Shown here: positions 27,075 to 35,331 of the stretch, piece by piece
Layout of the letters: the number at the start of each line of letters is the position of its first letter
How positions within the stretch are numbered: position 1 is the stretch's first letter
From: an uncultured Steroidobacter sp.
Lineage (GTDB): Bacteria > Pseudomonadota > Gammaproteobacteria > Steroidobacterales > Steroidobacteraceae
Direction of reading: 5' to 3'
DNA: 64,000 bases
Assembly: GCF_937958065.1 (NCBI RefSeq)
Contig: NZ_CALFXI010000102.1
Span: 69,890-133,889, forward strand
The notes under the pieces: generated by a model
The model's database searches: none
Seen by the model: the letters and a program-made list of their open reading frames with translations, nothing else
What the model was told of the DNA's origin: nothing
Program-made: the position numbers and the translations under genes

Positions 27075-29736
27075 CGTGATGCTCCGCTTCGTCTTCCTGC
27101 GTGCGCTCGCTGATCCGGCAGAATGCGCTCAAATGACAGTAGGTGCACTCTTGCGGCTGCAATGGATCCACCACCGCCTGGCCCTCGACGAAACTTTCCG
27201 CCAGGTGCGTCAGCGTCTTGCGCCAGTGATCGACCAGTGACGGCCAATCGGGCGGATGATCGGGCCGCAGTCGGACATGCCCCGGATAGGCCGCGACGCC
27301 CTCTCCGATGAACGCGCCGTCGCTCCACCCGCGATATTCCACCGCGCCAGCCGCCAACACGACGTAGGCCAGGCCCCGCAGCGACTCGCCGTGAGCCAGT
27401 CCATACAACGGCAGCTGCGGCCTCAGCGGGCGTCCTGGCTTCGTATCCAGCCATTGCCGCGGCGAATGCGAGTCGCCGAGCTTGTAATCGATCAACAAAT
27501 GACCGCCCCCGCCCAGCTCATCGATGCGGTCCGGCTGCAAGGTGATCGACAGGCCGCCGATGGCGTACGGCTCGGATTCTTCGCTCAAGCTCAACGCGAA
27601 CGCAGGCCGCTGCTTCTCCAGTGCCAGCAGCTGCAGCACCTGCTTGGCGACATTGCTGACTTCCAGCGCGGCAAGACGCTGGCGATAACGAACCGTCGGC
27701 TGCAGCGCCTGCATGGTATGGCGCTCGGCGCTCGCCCACACTCGTTGTGACAATGTTTCTTCATCGATCGCGAGCAGGCCGGCGTGGTTGCGCAGCGAAC
27801 GCCAGATCTCGTGCAGCACTCGATGCAGGATGATGCCGCGATCGATGGGCTCGACGCCGATGCTCACCGTCGGCATCGCTTGCGCGTCCAAGCGAAGCTG
27901 CGCCTGCGCCCGAAACGGGCAGCGTGACTGCAGCTCGAGTGTCATCGCGCCGCCTAGCGCGGTTTTCACTTTCAACCGCGGAGCGAGCTCGTCGCGCATT
28001 TGTTCGAGGAGCGGACGCTGATCGAACAACGTCCGTCGCAGGGGGCGGACCGACGCGATGGCGATATCACTGCCTTTGACGGTCGGCCAGGGCGACAACA
28101 GGGGACTGGGTTGCAGCTCGGCCTCGCCTTCTTGCCGTGGCCAGCTCAATATCACCTGTGGCGCGCTACGGATCCAACGCGCGAGCCGCGCTTGCGACAG
28201 CTGCATCACGCCTTCCGCCGTCGCTTCGGGAATCTTCGCGGCCCGCTGCAAGGCGACCGGCAGCAGAGGATCGGGATTGACGGGCTCGGGCAAACGCGCG
28301 GCATCCAGTCCAATCACCCAAGTGGCATCGAACGTCATGCCCGCAACGGTCGCGGGATCGATGACGGTGATCGACGTCGCCTGCGTCTCCGGCTCGAACG
28401 GCGTATCGCGCAGCAATTCCTGCAAGCGAGACAACGCCGCGGCGGCGGACAGCGGCGCGGTTACGGCATCCAGCGTGCCGAACTCGGCCAGCGCCGTATG
28501 AAACTTGGCAACGGTCTGATGTTCGACGCTGCTGAGCGAACGGTCTCCGGGCCAGCCCGCCATGCGCAGCCAGGTGTGGAATCGTTCAGCCCAGGCGCTC
28601 GCGCCGACCGAAGAGGTCTTGCCGCGGATTTCTGTCCCGATGTTGCGGGCGGCCTGTGCCAATTGATCGCAGCCCGTTGCGCTCGCCCAGCGTTCCAGCT
28701 CGAACCAGTCCCAGCGATCGCGTTGCTCTTCGCGCAAGCGAAAGTCGGCCATCGCACGACGATCCTGCTCCGCTTCGCCGCCAGCGATGAACGGTGAACG
28801 CAACAACCGTCCCGCATGCGTCGCCGGCCGATCATGCAAAGCGAACTGCAGGACCAACAGCGCCGCGTCCACGACGGGATACGACGCGAGCGGCGTCGGT
28901 GCTGCGATCACAACGGGGATCTTCGCTGACTCGGCCTGAATGTTTCGTTGCCCCGGGGCGAATACATCTTCGAAGACACGCTGCACTTCGGCGCGCCGTG
29001 ACTGCAAATCGGCGACGACGACACCGACCGTATTCTTGCCCGTCGCGAGCTGCGCGCGCGCCCAGCGAGCGGCCAGTTCCAACTCATCATCCGAATCGCG
29101 GGCCGCGACGACCACGACGGAGCGCGATGTGTGCTCGTCCGGTTCGATCTCGGCAATCTTGCCCTGCCCCCGCCAACGCTCGATCAATCGAGCGACCGAC
29201 GGCGGCAGGCTGTCGAAGCCCGCCAGCGCCAATGTTTCTTCGGGGACGAAGTTCGCATCGTGTGCCCAATGGGCCAGCCGTGTTTCATCGATGGCTTGCA
29301 GCTTTTCGCAGCGATGCAGGAACTCGGTGCACCAGGCGTGCAGCGCGCGACCCTCGGTGCTGTCGCTATCCTTAAGTGCGGCGAGCGGGATCAGATATTC
29401 CTGCATCCGTCGCCAGCTGCGGGCGGCGAGTCGGGCGGCGTTGGATGGATTGAGCAGGTCCTCGCCCCACGAGCTGTCGTTCACCAGCGCGTCCCAAAGG
29501 ATTCGCGCTTGCGCGTTCGTCAGCAATCGAGCGTGATGAGCGTGCGTGCCGACGGCTCGCGCTTCGAGCCATTGCTGAGCGAGCCAGGTCGACCACGGCA
29601 GGATGCGAGGCGTGCGCCAGACGGATTGCCCCAGATTCTGCGCATGCTGGGCATAGCCCAGCCGCAGCGCATGCGCGAGCCTGCGGCTCGCGGTGAGCAC
29701 TGTGACACCCTGATCTAAAAGCGAATGGAGCCGCAA
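27067..29736 (-). CDS. PD-(D/E)XK nuclease family DNA repair protein, AddB-like
   Basis: An 889-residue partner of the AddA-like helicase, matching the 'probable DNA repair protein' group (TIGR03623 type). The N-terminus GVTVLTASRRLAHALRLGY stands where AddB proteins carry a P-loop, but has no GKT, so this half looks like an inactivated helicase. IDPATVAGMTFDATWVIGLD and the following LPEPVNPDPLLP are typical. A C-terminal nuclease domain has HLLIDYKLGDSHSPRQW near residue 748. Four cysteines, one at RCPFRA (about 605) and three in CTYCHLSAFC (about 868), form the expected iron-sulfur staple of AddB-type nucleases. It is transcribed first, overlapping the helicase gene. Confidence 0.9.
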   Translation of the reverse strand: MRLHSLLDQGVTVLTASRRLAHALRLGYAQHAQNLGQSVWRTPRILPWSTWLAQQWLEARAVGTHAHHARLLTNAQARILWDALVNDSSWGEDLLNPSNAARLAARSWRRMQEYLIPLAALKDSDSTEGRALHAWCTEFLHRCEKLQAIDETRLAHWAHDANFVPEETLALAGFDSLPPSVARLIERWRGQGKIAEIEPDEHTSRSVVVVAARDSDDELELAARWARAQLATGKNTVGVVVADLQSRRAEVQRVFEDVFAPGQRNIQAESAKIPVVIAAPTPLASYPVVDAALLVLQFALHDRPATHAGRLLRSPFIAGGEAEQDRRAMADFRLREEQRDRWDWFELERWASATGCDQLAQAARNIGTEIRGKTSSVGASAWAERFHTWLRMAGWPGDRSLSSVEHQTVAKFHTALAEFGTLDAVTAPLSAAAALSRLQELLRDTPFEPETQATSITVIDPATVAGMTFDATWVIGLDAARLPEPVNPDPLLPVALQRAAKIPEATAEGVMQLSQARLARWIRSAPQVILSWPRQEGEAELQPSPLLSPWPTVKGSDIAIASVRPLRRTLFDQRPLLEQMRDELAPRLKVKTALGGAMTLELQSRCPFRAQAQLRLDAQAMPTVSIGVEPIDRGIILHRVLHEIWRSLRNHAGLLAIDEETLSQRVWASAERHTMQALQPTVRYRQRLAALEVSNVAKQVLQLLALEKQRPAFALSLSEESEPYAIGGLSITLQPDRIDELGGGGHLLIDYKLGDSHSPRQWLDTKPGRPLRPQLPLYGLAHGESLRGLAYVVLAAGAVEYRGWSDGAFIGEGVAAYPGHVRLRPDHPPDWPSLVDHWRKTLTHLAESFVEGQAVVDPLQPQECTYCHLSAFCRISERTQEDEAEHHDE

Positions 29737-29747
29737 TGCCCCTTAAC

Positions 29748-31016
29748 TCATGACTGGCGGACGACCTTCAGATCCGGCGCCGCGCGTGACACAGGCTCGG
29801 CCCCATCGGCGTAGCTGTCCAACAGTTCCTCCATGCGGCGGAACACGTCGGCCAGCACTTCGGGCCGCGGCAGATTGGTGATGCGGAAGTGCGTCTTGTA
29901 AGGCGTGTTGAAGCTGGTGCCCGGCGCGAGCAGCACGTGTTTGTGCTCGAGCAGGTCCATGGCGAAGCGCTGGTCATCGAAGGCCGGTAGCACGCCTGGC
30001 TTGACGCCGATGAACGCATAGATGGCGCCGCGCGGCGCATGCACCTGCAGGTACTTGCTCCTGGCGACGCCGTCGAGAATGGCCTGGCGCGATTCATACA
30101 AGCGACCGCCCGGGCGGGTCAGCTCCAGAATGCTCTGGTAGCCGCCGAGCGCGGTCTGCACGGCCCACTGGCCCGGCACGTTGCTGCACAAACGCAGCGA
30201 TGACAGCTTGTCGAGCGCGCTCAAGTATTCGCGAGCCGACTCGACATCGCCCGAGAACGACACCCAGCCGACGCGATAGCCGCACGCGCGATAGACCTTC
30301 GACAGACCCGACATCGTGGCGCACAGCGTGTTCTGCACGAGGGTCGCCATCGGCACGAACTTCGCGTCGTCATAGACGATCTGGTCATAGATCTCGTCGC
30401 AGAACACGACCAGGTGATGTCGCTCGGCGATGCGGGCGATCGCTTCGAGCGTCTCGCGCGAATACACCGCGCCGGTCGGATTGTTGGGATTGATCACGAC
30501 GATGGCCCGGGTCCGGCTGGTGATCAACGCCTCGATCTCTTTCGGATCGGGCTCGAAACCGTTCTCGGCGTGACACGGATAATGCACCGCCCGGCCCCGA
30601 TTCAAATTCACCGCCGCCGTCCACAACGGATAGTTCGGCATCGGCACGAGCACTTCATCGTCGGTAGACAGCAAGGCACGCAGCACCAGGTCGATCAGCT
30701 CGCTGACGCCGTTGCCCATGAACACTTCATCGGCGCTCACGCCACGCACGCCGCGGCTCTGCTGCTGCATCACCACCGCTTCGCGGGCCGGAAAGATGCC
30801 CTTCTGGTGGCTGTAGGCTTCGCTCGCCTTGAGATTCTCGATCATCGCCAGCCGCATGGTCTCGGGCGTGCGAAAGCCGAACACGCCGGGATTGCCGATG
30901 TTCAGCGGGATGATGTCGTAACCCCGGCGCTCCATTTCATGGGCGCGCCGTGCCAGGTCGCCGCGAATTTCATATTTCACGTTGGCGAGGCCGGCACTGG
31001 GGCGGATGGTACGCAT
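29748..31016 (-). CDS. PLP-dependent class I aminotransferase (AlaA/AlaC-like)
   Basis: A 422-residue fold-type I aminotransferase. SGLSKVYRACGYRVGW holds the PLP Lys, INPNNPTGAVYSRETLEAI contacts the cofactor, VFCDEIYDQIVYDD has the pyridine-N Asp, and the C-terminal HFRITNLPRPEVLADVF has the substrate-carboxylate Arg. The sequence is closest in feel to the E. coli AlaA/AlaC alanine transaminase group, with pyruvate/alanine and glutamate as likely substrates; that assignment is inference. ATG 31016 starts the conserved RTIRPSAGLANVKYEI; a GTG four codons upstream (31028) is possible. Neither has a strong ribosome site. It follows, on the same strand, the racemase-family gene. Confidence 0.88.
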   Translation of the reverse strand: MRTIRPSAGLANVKYEIRGDLARRAHEMERRGYDIIPLNIGNPGVFGFRTPETMRLAMIENLKASEAYSHQKGIFPAREAVVMQQQSRGVRGVSADEVFMGNGVSELIDLVLRALLSTDDEVLVPMPNYPLWTAAVNLNRGRAVHYPCHAENGFEPDPKEIEALITSRTRAIVVINPNNPTGAVYSRETLEAIARIAERHHLVVFCDEIYDQIVYDDAKFVPMATLVQNTLCATMSGLSKVYRACGYRVGWVSFSGDVESAREYLSALDKLSSLRLCSNVPGQWAVQTALGGYQSILELTRPGGRLYESRQAILDGVARSKYLQVHAPRGAIYAFIGVKPGVLPAFDDQRFAMDLLEHKHVLLAPGTSFNTPYKTHFRITNLPRPEVLADVFRRMEELLDSYADGAEPVSRAAPDLKVVRQS

Positions 31017-31150
31017 GATAGTCGGCACTGACTGTTGAACTGGCCCGGGAAGATAACAGAATCCCTGCGCTCAAAGTGCGCACAGAGTCATAGGAAACCA
31101 AGGATTACAGCCGGCCTCGCGCCTGCTCGGATCGGGCAGCACGGACCGGC

Positions 31151-31897
31151 TCAATGCTCGATCAGCAGCGAGCCGAACCCCTCGATCTTGTCCTCGATGC
31201 CCGTGCTGCGCAGTGCATGCCAGTAGGTACAGGTGTTCACCGCGAGCACCGGCTTGCCGAGCCAGCGTTCGGCTTCGGCGGCGATCGAGGCGAACGCCAG
31301 GTTCGTGCCCACCTGGAGGATCAGTTCGACGCTGCTGTCGTCCACTTCGCGGACCGCCCGGCGCAGGCGCTCGGGCGACTCGTGGGCCATCAGCAGCGGG
31401 CTGTTGCTCTTCAGGCCCAGCAGGTTCACCACTTCGAAGCCGCTGTCGGTGAATGAACGGCGGACCTGGGCGTCGCCCGAGGGCATGTACGGCGTGATGA
31501 CGCTGATTCTGCGGATCCCGCCATAGCGCTGGATGGCGGCCAGGCAAGCCTGCACGCCGAGGATGACCTTCACCCCGGCGCGCGCCTCCAGGTGCGCCTG
31601 GACGGCGTTCGCGTCCATGACGCCTTCCCAGAAGGTCTCCGCGTTCATGCCGAACACGACCGCCGAAGGCGAACAAGCCATGACCGCGTCGAGGGCGCCT
31701 TCGATGTTGCTGCGGACCTGTCCCATCATGGCGACGAACTCGCTCTCGGTGCCGACCGGCGAGTCGGGAATCACGACGCGGGCCATCTGATTGGTGATGC
31801 CGCGCGGGCGCATGGCATCGAATTCCGGCTGGACGATGGTGTTGGTCGCCGGGGCGATCACACCGAATTTCAGACGGGGAGCAAGGGCATCTGGCAT
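31151..31897 (-). CDS. Asp/Glu racemase superfamily protein (maleate isomerase/arylmalonate decarboxylase-like)
   Basis: A 248-residue enzyme of the maleate isomerase / arylmalonate decarboxylase branch: KFGVIAPATNTIVQPEFD at the N-terminus, ISVITPYMPSGDAQVRRSF in the middle, and VLAVNTCTYWHALRSTGI near the end. Maleate isomerase uses two cysteines. Here the C-terminal one (NTCTYW) is present, but the N-terminal one is replaced (SAVVFGMNAETFW), as in arylmalonate decarboxylase, which keeps only the second Cys. It may therefore be a decarboxylase or a related single-base enzyme. It lies alone between the aminotransferase and divergent etfBA, with no co-transcribed clue to the substrate. Confidence 0.82.
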   Translation of the reverse strand: MPDALAPRLKFGVIAPATNTIVQPEFDAMRPRGITNQMARVVIPDSPVGTESEFVAMMGQVRSNIEGALDAVMACSPSAVVFGMNAETFWEGVMDANAVQAHLEARAGVKVILGVQACLAAIQRYGGIRRISVITPYMPSGDAQVRRSFTDSGFEVVNLLGLKSNSPLLMAHESPERLRRAVREVDDSSVELILQVGTNLAFASIAAEAERWLGKPVLAVNTCTYWHALRSTGIEDKIEGFGSLLIEH

Positions 31898-32134
31898 GGG
31901 GACGCAATGTGCTTCGGGTTGAGGCCGCGCAGTTTAGCCGGTTGTCGACCGCTGCCACCGGTCACCGCATTCCACTTCTCGAAACACCCCGGCAACTTCG
32001 GCACTTTTCCCCTGCGGAACATGGCAGTACGCGACACCATGTCGATTGACTCGAAAGCTGCGTTCCAGTAGCGTGCCCGGCCGCTGCGGCGGCCTGCAGC
32101 CCCTCTCCTATTGCTGGATTTATCGGAGCCGAAG

Positions 32135-32884
32135 TTGAGCAAGATTCTGGTGGGCCTGAAGCGCGTGGTGGACTACAACGTCCGCGTTCGCGTCAAACCC
32201 GACGGCACGGGTGTCGTGACCGACGGCGTCAAAATGAGCATCAATCCTTTCGATGAGATCGCGCTCGAAGAAGCGCTGCGCATCAAGGAGAAAGGAGGCG
32301 CGACTGAAGTGGTGGTCGTAAGTATCGGGCCCGCCGATACTCAGCAACAGCTTCGCACCGGCCTCGCCATGGGTGCCGACCGCGCCATTCTCGTGCAGAC
32401 CGACACCCCGGTCGAGCCGCTCGCCGCCGCCAGGATCTTCCTGAAGCTCATCGAGAAGGAAAGCCCGCAGATCGTCCTGCTGGGCAAGCAAGGCATCGAC
32501 GACGACAACAACCAGACCGGCCAGATGCTGGCGGCGCTGTGGGATCGTCCGCAGGCGACCTTCGCCTCGAAGGTTGAGCTGGAAGGCGCCAAGGCCAAGG
32601 TCACGCGTGAAGTGGACGCGGGCCTGGAAACCATCGAAGTCGACCTGCCGGCGGTGCTCACCACCGACCTGCGCCTGAACGAGCCGCGCTACGTGAAGCT
32701 GCCGGACATCATGAAGGCGAAGAAGAAGCCGCTCGACACCGTCGCGATCGCGAGCCTGGGCGTCGACACCGCACCGCAGTTCAAGACGACCAGGTACGAG
32801 CCGCCCGCGGCGCGTTCGAAAGGCATCATGGTTAAGGATGTGGCCGAGCTCGTCGCGGCCCTGAAGCAGAAGGGGCTCGTGTAA
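32135..32884 (+). CDS. etfB: Electron transfer flavoprotein subunit beta
   Basis: A 249-residue subunit of the FAD/AMP heterodimer that takes electrons from acyl-CoA and related dehydrogenases and passes them to ETF-quinone oxidoreductase. [20 protein letters not shown] starts the AMP-binding fold; [20 protein letters not shown] and [20 protein letters not shown] are signature segments. I chose TTG 32135 because GGAG (32125-32128) is correctly spaced and the conserved N-terminus begins there; another TTG eight codons upstream has no such support. It is coupled to etfA by a one-base TAATG overlap. It likely works with beta-oxidation enzymes such as the fused protein at 4592. Confidence 0.95.
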   Translation: MSKILVGLKRVVDYNVRVRVKPDGTGVVTDGVKMSINPFDEIALEEALRIKEKGGATEVVVVSIGPADTQQQLRTGLAMGADRAILVQTDTPVEPLAAARIFLKLIEKESPQIVLLGKQGIDDDNNQTGQMLAALWDRPQATFASKVELEGAKAKVTREVDAGLETIEVDLPAVLTTDLRLNEPRYVKLPDIMKAKKKPLDTVAIASLGVDTAPQFKTTRYEPPAARSKGIMVKDVAELVAALKQKGLV

Positions 32885-33828
32885 TGGCCGCCAAGATTCT
32901 CATCGTCGCCGAACATGCCGGCGGCAAGCTCAATCCCTCCACCGCCAAGTGCGTGGCCTGCGCCAGCACGATCGAGGGCGCGCAGATCGACATCGCCGTG
33001 TTCGCGGCCGATGGCGCGGCCGTCGCCGCCGAGGCCGCGAAGATCCAAGGCGTGAAGACCGTCCTGACGATCGACAACGCCGCGAATGCCGAACCGCTCG
33101 CTGCCGTGCTCGCACCGCAGGTCGCCGCGGTCGCCGCGAACTACACGCACGTGTTTGGTCCGTCGACCACGTTCGGCAAAGACTTGATGCCGCGAGTGGC
33201 CGCGCTGCTCGGCGTGGGTCAGTTGAGCGACATCATGGCGGCCGAAGGCGCTTACAAGTTCCGTCGTCCGGTGTACGCGGGCAACGCGATCATCACGGTC
33301 GAAGCACCGCAGGACAAGAAGCTGGTCGCGACCGTGCGTACCGCGTCGTTCCAGGCCGCGCCGCAAGGCGGCAGTGCTGCGGTCGAGGCTGCGAACGTTT
33401 CAGCGTCGCTGCCCTCTCACACTCGCTTCGTCGAGCGCTCGGCGGCTACGACCGGTCGTCCGGATCTGCAGACCGCGCCGCGCGTCGTTTCGGGCGGTCG
33501 TGCGCTCGGCAGCTCGGATAATTTCAAGATCATCTTCAGCCTCGCCGACAAGCTCGGCGCCGCTGTCGGTGCATCGCGTGCGGCAGTGGACGCGGGCTAC
33601 GCGGCCAACGATCTGCAGGTCGGCCAGACCGGCAAGATCATCGCGCCGGAGCTGTACGTCGCGGTCGGCATCTCGGGTGCGATTCAGCACCTGACCGGCA
33701 TCAAGGACGCACGCACCATCGTCGCGATCAACAAGGACGCCGAGGCGCCGATCTTCGAAGTGGCCGACATCGGCCTGGTGGGCGACCTGTTCACGGTCCT
33801 GCCGGAGCTGGAAAAAGCGCTGGGCTGA
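32884..33828 (+). CDS. etfA: Electron transfer flavoprotein subunit alpha
   Basis: A 314-residue FAD-binding partner of EtfB. The C-terminal FAD domain shows VVSGGRALGSSDNFKII, SRAAVDAGYAANDLQVGQTG, KIIAPELYVAVGISGAIQHL and AINKDAEAPIFEVADIGLVG, all standard for EtfA. The N-terminal part (ILIVAEHAGGKLNPSTAK) is the non-nucleotide-binding alpha/beta domain. It shares one base with the etfB stop and ends in front of a strong terminator. No dehydrogenase gene is attached to the pair. Confidence 0.97.
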   Translation: MAAKILIVAEHAGGKLNPSTAKCVACASTIEGAQIDIAVFAADGAAVAAEAAKIQGVKTVLTIDNAANAEPLAAVLAPQVAAVAANYTHVFGPSTTFGKDLMPRVAALLGVGQLSDIMAAEGAYKFRRPVYAGNAIITVEAPQDKKLVATVRTASFQAAPQGGSAAVEAANVSASLPSHTRFVERSAATTGRPDLQTAPRVVSGGRALGSSDNFKIIFSLADKLGAAVGASRAAVDAGYAANDLQVGQTGKIIAPELYVAVGISGAIQHLTGIKDARTIVAINKDAEAPIFEVADIGLVGDLFTVLPELEKALG

Positions 33829-33853
33829 TTCGCCCCCCTGCGCCGCTGAAGAC

Positions 33854-33890
33854 AAAGGCCGCCGCGTGTCATGACGCGGCGGCCTTTTCA
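33854..33890 (+). terminator. Rho-independent terminator after etfA
   Basis: AAAGGCCGCCGCGT (33854-33867) pairs perfectly with ACGCGGCGGCCTTT (33874-33887) around the loop GTCATG, giving a 14-bp stem ending in a T-run. It lies 26 bases after the etfA stop. The A-run on the left lets it also stop peroxiredoxin transcripts arriving from the right. Confidence 0.92.
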
Positions 33891-33946
33891 TTTCATGTTC
33901 TGACGCGCGGACAGCGCCAGAACACCGGGCTGACGGCGCAGAGCGC

Positions 33947-34426
33947 TCAGAGCTGCGTCAGTACGTGCTCCGCGCTCGACACCTTGAACTCGCCCTTCTG
34001 CTCGACGTTCACCTGCTTCACCACGCCGTCATCCACCACCAGCGAGAAGCGCTGCCCACGGATGCCCATGCCGTACCCGGTGGCGTCCATCTCCAGGCCC
34101 AGGGCCTTGGTGTATTCGGCGTTGCCGTCGGCCAGCATCTCGACCTTGCCGTCGGCGTTCTGGGACTTGCCCCAGGCCTTCATCACGAACGCGTCGTTGA
34201 CGGCCAGGCAGGCGATGGCGTCGACGCCCTTGCCCTTGATGTCACCGGCCTTCTCGACGAAGCCCGGCAGATGCTTGGCATCGCAGGTAGGCGTGAACGC
34301 CCCCGGCACCGAGAACAGCACGACCTTGCGGCCCTTGAAGAAGTCCTCGGCGCTGATCTTCTGCGGTCCCTCCTGGGTGATCTGCGTGAATGTGCCCGCA
34401 GGCATTTTGTCGCCGACCTTGATCAT
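33947..34426 (-). CDS. Peroxiredoxin, Prx5-like
   Basis: A 159-residue thiol peroxidase of the Prx5 (AhpC/TSA-redoxin) group that reduces hydroperoxides in the cytoplasm. VVLFSVPGAFTPTCDAKHLP has the peroxidatic Cys with its Thr/Pro neighbours, and DGNAEYTKALGLEMD and GIRGQRFSLVVDDGVV match the family. No glutaredoxin domain is fused, so the reductant must come from another protein. I chose ATG 34426 (MIKVGDKMPAG), with GAGGGG six bases upstream; ATG 34432 and a longer frame are less likely. Confidence 0.94.
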   Translation of the reverse strand: MIKVGDKMPAGTFTQITQEGPQKISAEDFFKGRKVVLFSVPGAFTPTCDAKHLPGFVEKAGDIKGKGVDAIACLAVNDAFVMKAWGKSQNADGKVEMLADGNAEYTKALGLEMDATGYGMGIRGQRFSLVVDDGVVKQVNVEQKGEFKVSSAEHVLTQL

Positions 34427-34485
34427 GAGCATCCCCTCGTTGCTGACGTGAAACTGGAACCCGGCATTGTAGTGCCGAATCCGAG

Positions 34486-35118
34486 TCACACAACCAGGGT
34501 TCCGCGTGCTCCGAGAATATGCGAGCGCATCAATGCCGAGCTCCAGTCGCCGTCGCGCGCTTCGAGGGCGCGGACGATCTCCAGATGGTGCGAGGCACTG
34601 CGGATCAGGTCTTCATCCTGATAAGTCGCGAAGGACCGCAGCATGTGCGGCACTTCGATCAGCGAAGCCAGCGCGGACACCAGGCGCGGGCTGGCCGCGA
34701 ACTCGTGAATGCGACGATGAAATTGGCTATTGAGCGCACCGACGCGCTCGAGATATCCCTCCGGCTTCGCCAGCGTTTCGTGATATTGATCTTCGGCGAG
34801 CTGACGCAACTCGGCGATGCCCTCGCTCGTGATGCGCCGCGCGGCACGCGCCGCTCCATAGGATTCGAGCATGGCGCGTAATTCATACACGTCATCGCGA
34901 TCTTCATGGGTCCACTCGGTCACGATCGCGCCCTGGTGCGGGACGAATTCCAACAGTCCTTCGGCGTGGAGTTTTCGCAACGCCTCCCTCACCGGCGTCC
35001 GACTCACCCCTGCGACCGCTGCCACTTCCTGCTCGGTGATACGAGCGGATGCTGGATACACTCCGCGCACGATGCGTTCACGAACCGTGTGATACGCCTT
35101 GTCCACTGCCTTGGCCAT
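34486..35118 (-). CDS. GntR family transcriptional regulator, FadR/FCD subgroup
   Basis: A 210-residue regulator. The N-terminal winged helix contains RITEQEVAAVAGVSRTPVRE and ALRKLHAEGLLEFVPHQGAI, and the C-terminal all-helical FCD domain carries the likely metal-binding histidines of NSQFHRRIHEF and SHHLEIV, so the ligand is probably a small organic acid bound through a metal. It may control itself and the ilvD-hmgL unit upstream; its promoter region contains several inverted repeats (separate entries). The ligand cannot be deduced. Confidence 0.9.
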   Translation of the reverse strand: MAKAVDKAYHTVRERIVRGVYPASARITEQEVAAVAGVSRTPVREALRKLHAEGLLEFVPHQGAIVTEWTHEDRDDVYELRAMLESYGAARAARRITSEGIAELRQLAEDQYHETLAKPEGYLERVGALNSQFHRRIHEFAASPRLVSALASLIEVPHMLRSFATYQDEDLIRSASHHLEIVRALEARDGDWSSALMRSHILGARGTLVV

Positions 35119-35176
35119 GGTGCTCCTTCAAACATTCGGTGATGGAGACCCGCAATGCGCCGCTGCATATTGATTG

Positions 35177-35226
35177 GGTATGAACGGGTCTCGTATGAGA
35201 CCAGTGTATACGCGCCCTTTCATACC
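35177..35226. promoter_or_regulatory. Candidate operator region of the GntR regulator
   Basis: Two nested dyads lie about 60-110 bases before the regulator's start: GGTATGAA (35177-35184) faces TTCATACC (35219-35226), and between them GGTCTC (35187-35192) faces GAGACC (35197-35202) around GTAT. A GTATAC core, common in GntR-family sites, is at 35206-35211. Autoregulation is inference. Confidence 0.45.
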
Positions 35227-35252
35227 AAACAGCAATATACGCACGCCCTTCA

Positions 35253-35266
35253 CTAACTTAAGTTAG
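35253..35266. promoter_or_regulatory. Perfect 14-bp palindrome between hmgL-type gene and gntR
   Basis: CTAACTTAAGTTAG is a perfect inverted repeat, AT-rich against a GC-rich background, just beside the terminator of the ilvD/HMG-CoA lyase unit. It may be a protein binding site; no owner can be named. Confidence 0.35.
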
Positions 35267-35273
35267 GGGCGAA

Positions 35274-35303
35274 AACCCTGCCGAAGTGAGCCCACTTCGG
35301 CAG
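35274..35303 (-). terminator. Rho-independent terminator of the ilvD/HMG-CoA lyase unit
   Basis: CTGCCGAAGTG (35278-35288) pairs with CACTTCGGCAG (35293-35303) around AGCC. Read on the minus strand, the 11-bp stem is followed by GGTTTT. It lies 29 bases beyond the stop at 35332. Confidence 0.7.
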
Positions 35304-35331
35304 TTGGACGCTTCAGGCAGAAAGCCCTGTA

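Noticed and set aside
24783..27113. A 776-codon open frame opposite the AddA-like helicase
   Set aside because: Antisense shadow of a confident gene; composition is rich in Arg, Gln and His with no motif or ribosome site.
32046..32074. Sigma70 promoter for etfB (TTGACT, 17-base spacer, TAGCGT)
   Set aside because: The -35 is good but the -10 matches only three positions of TATAAT, so I did not list it as a feature.
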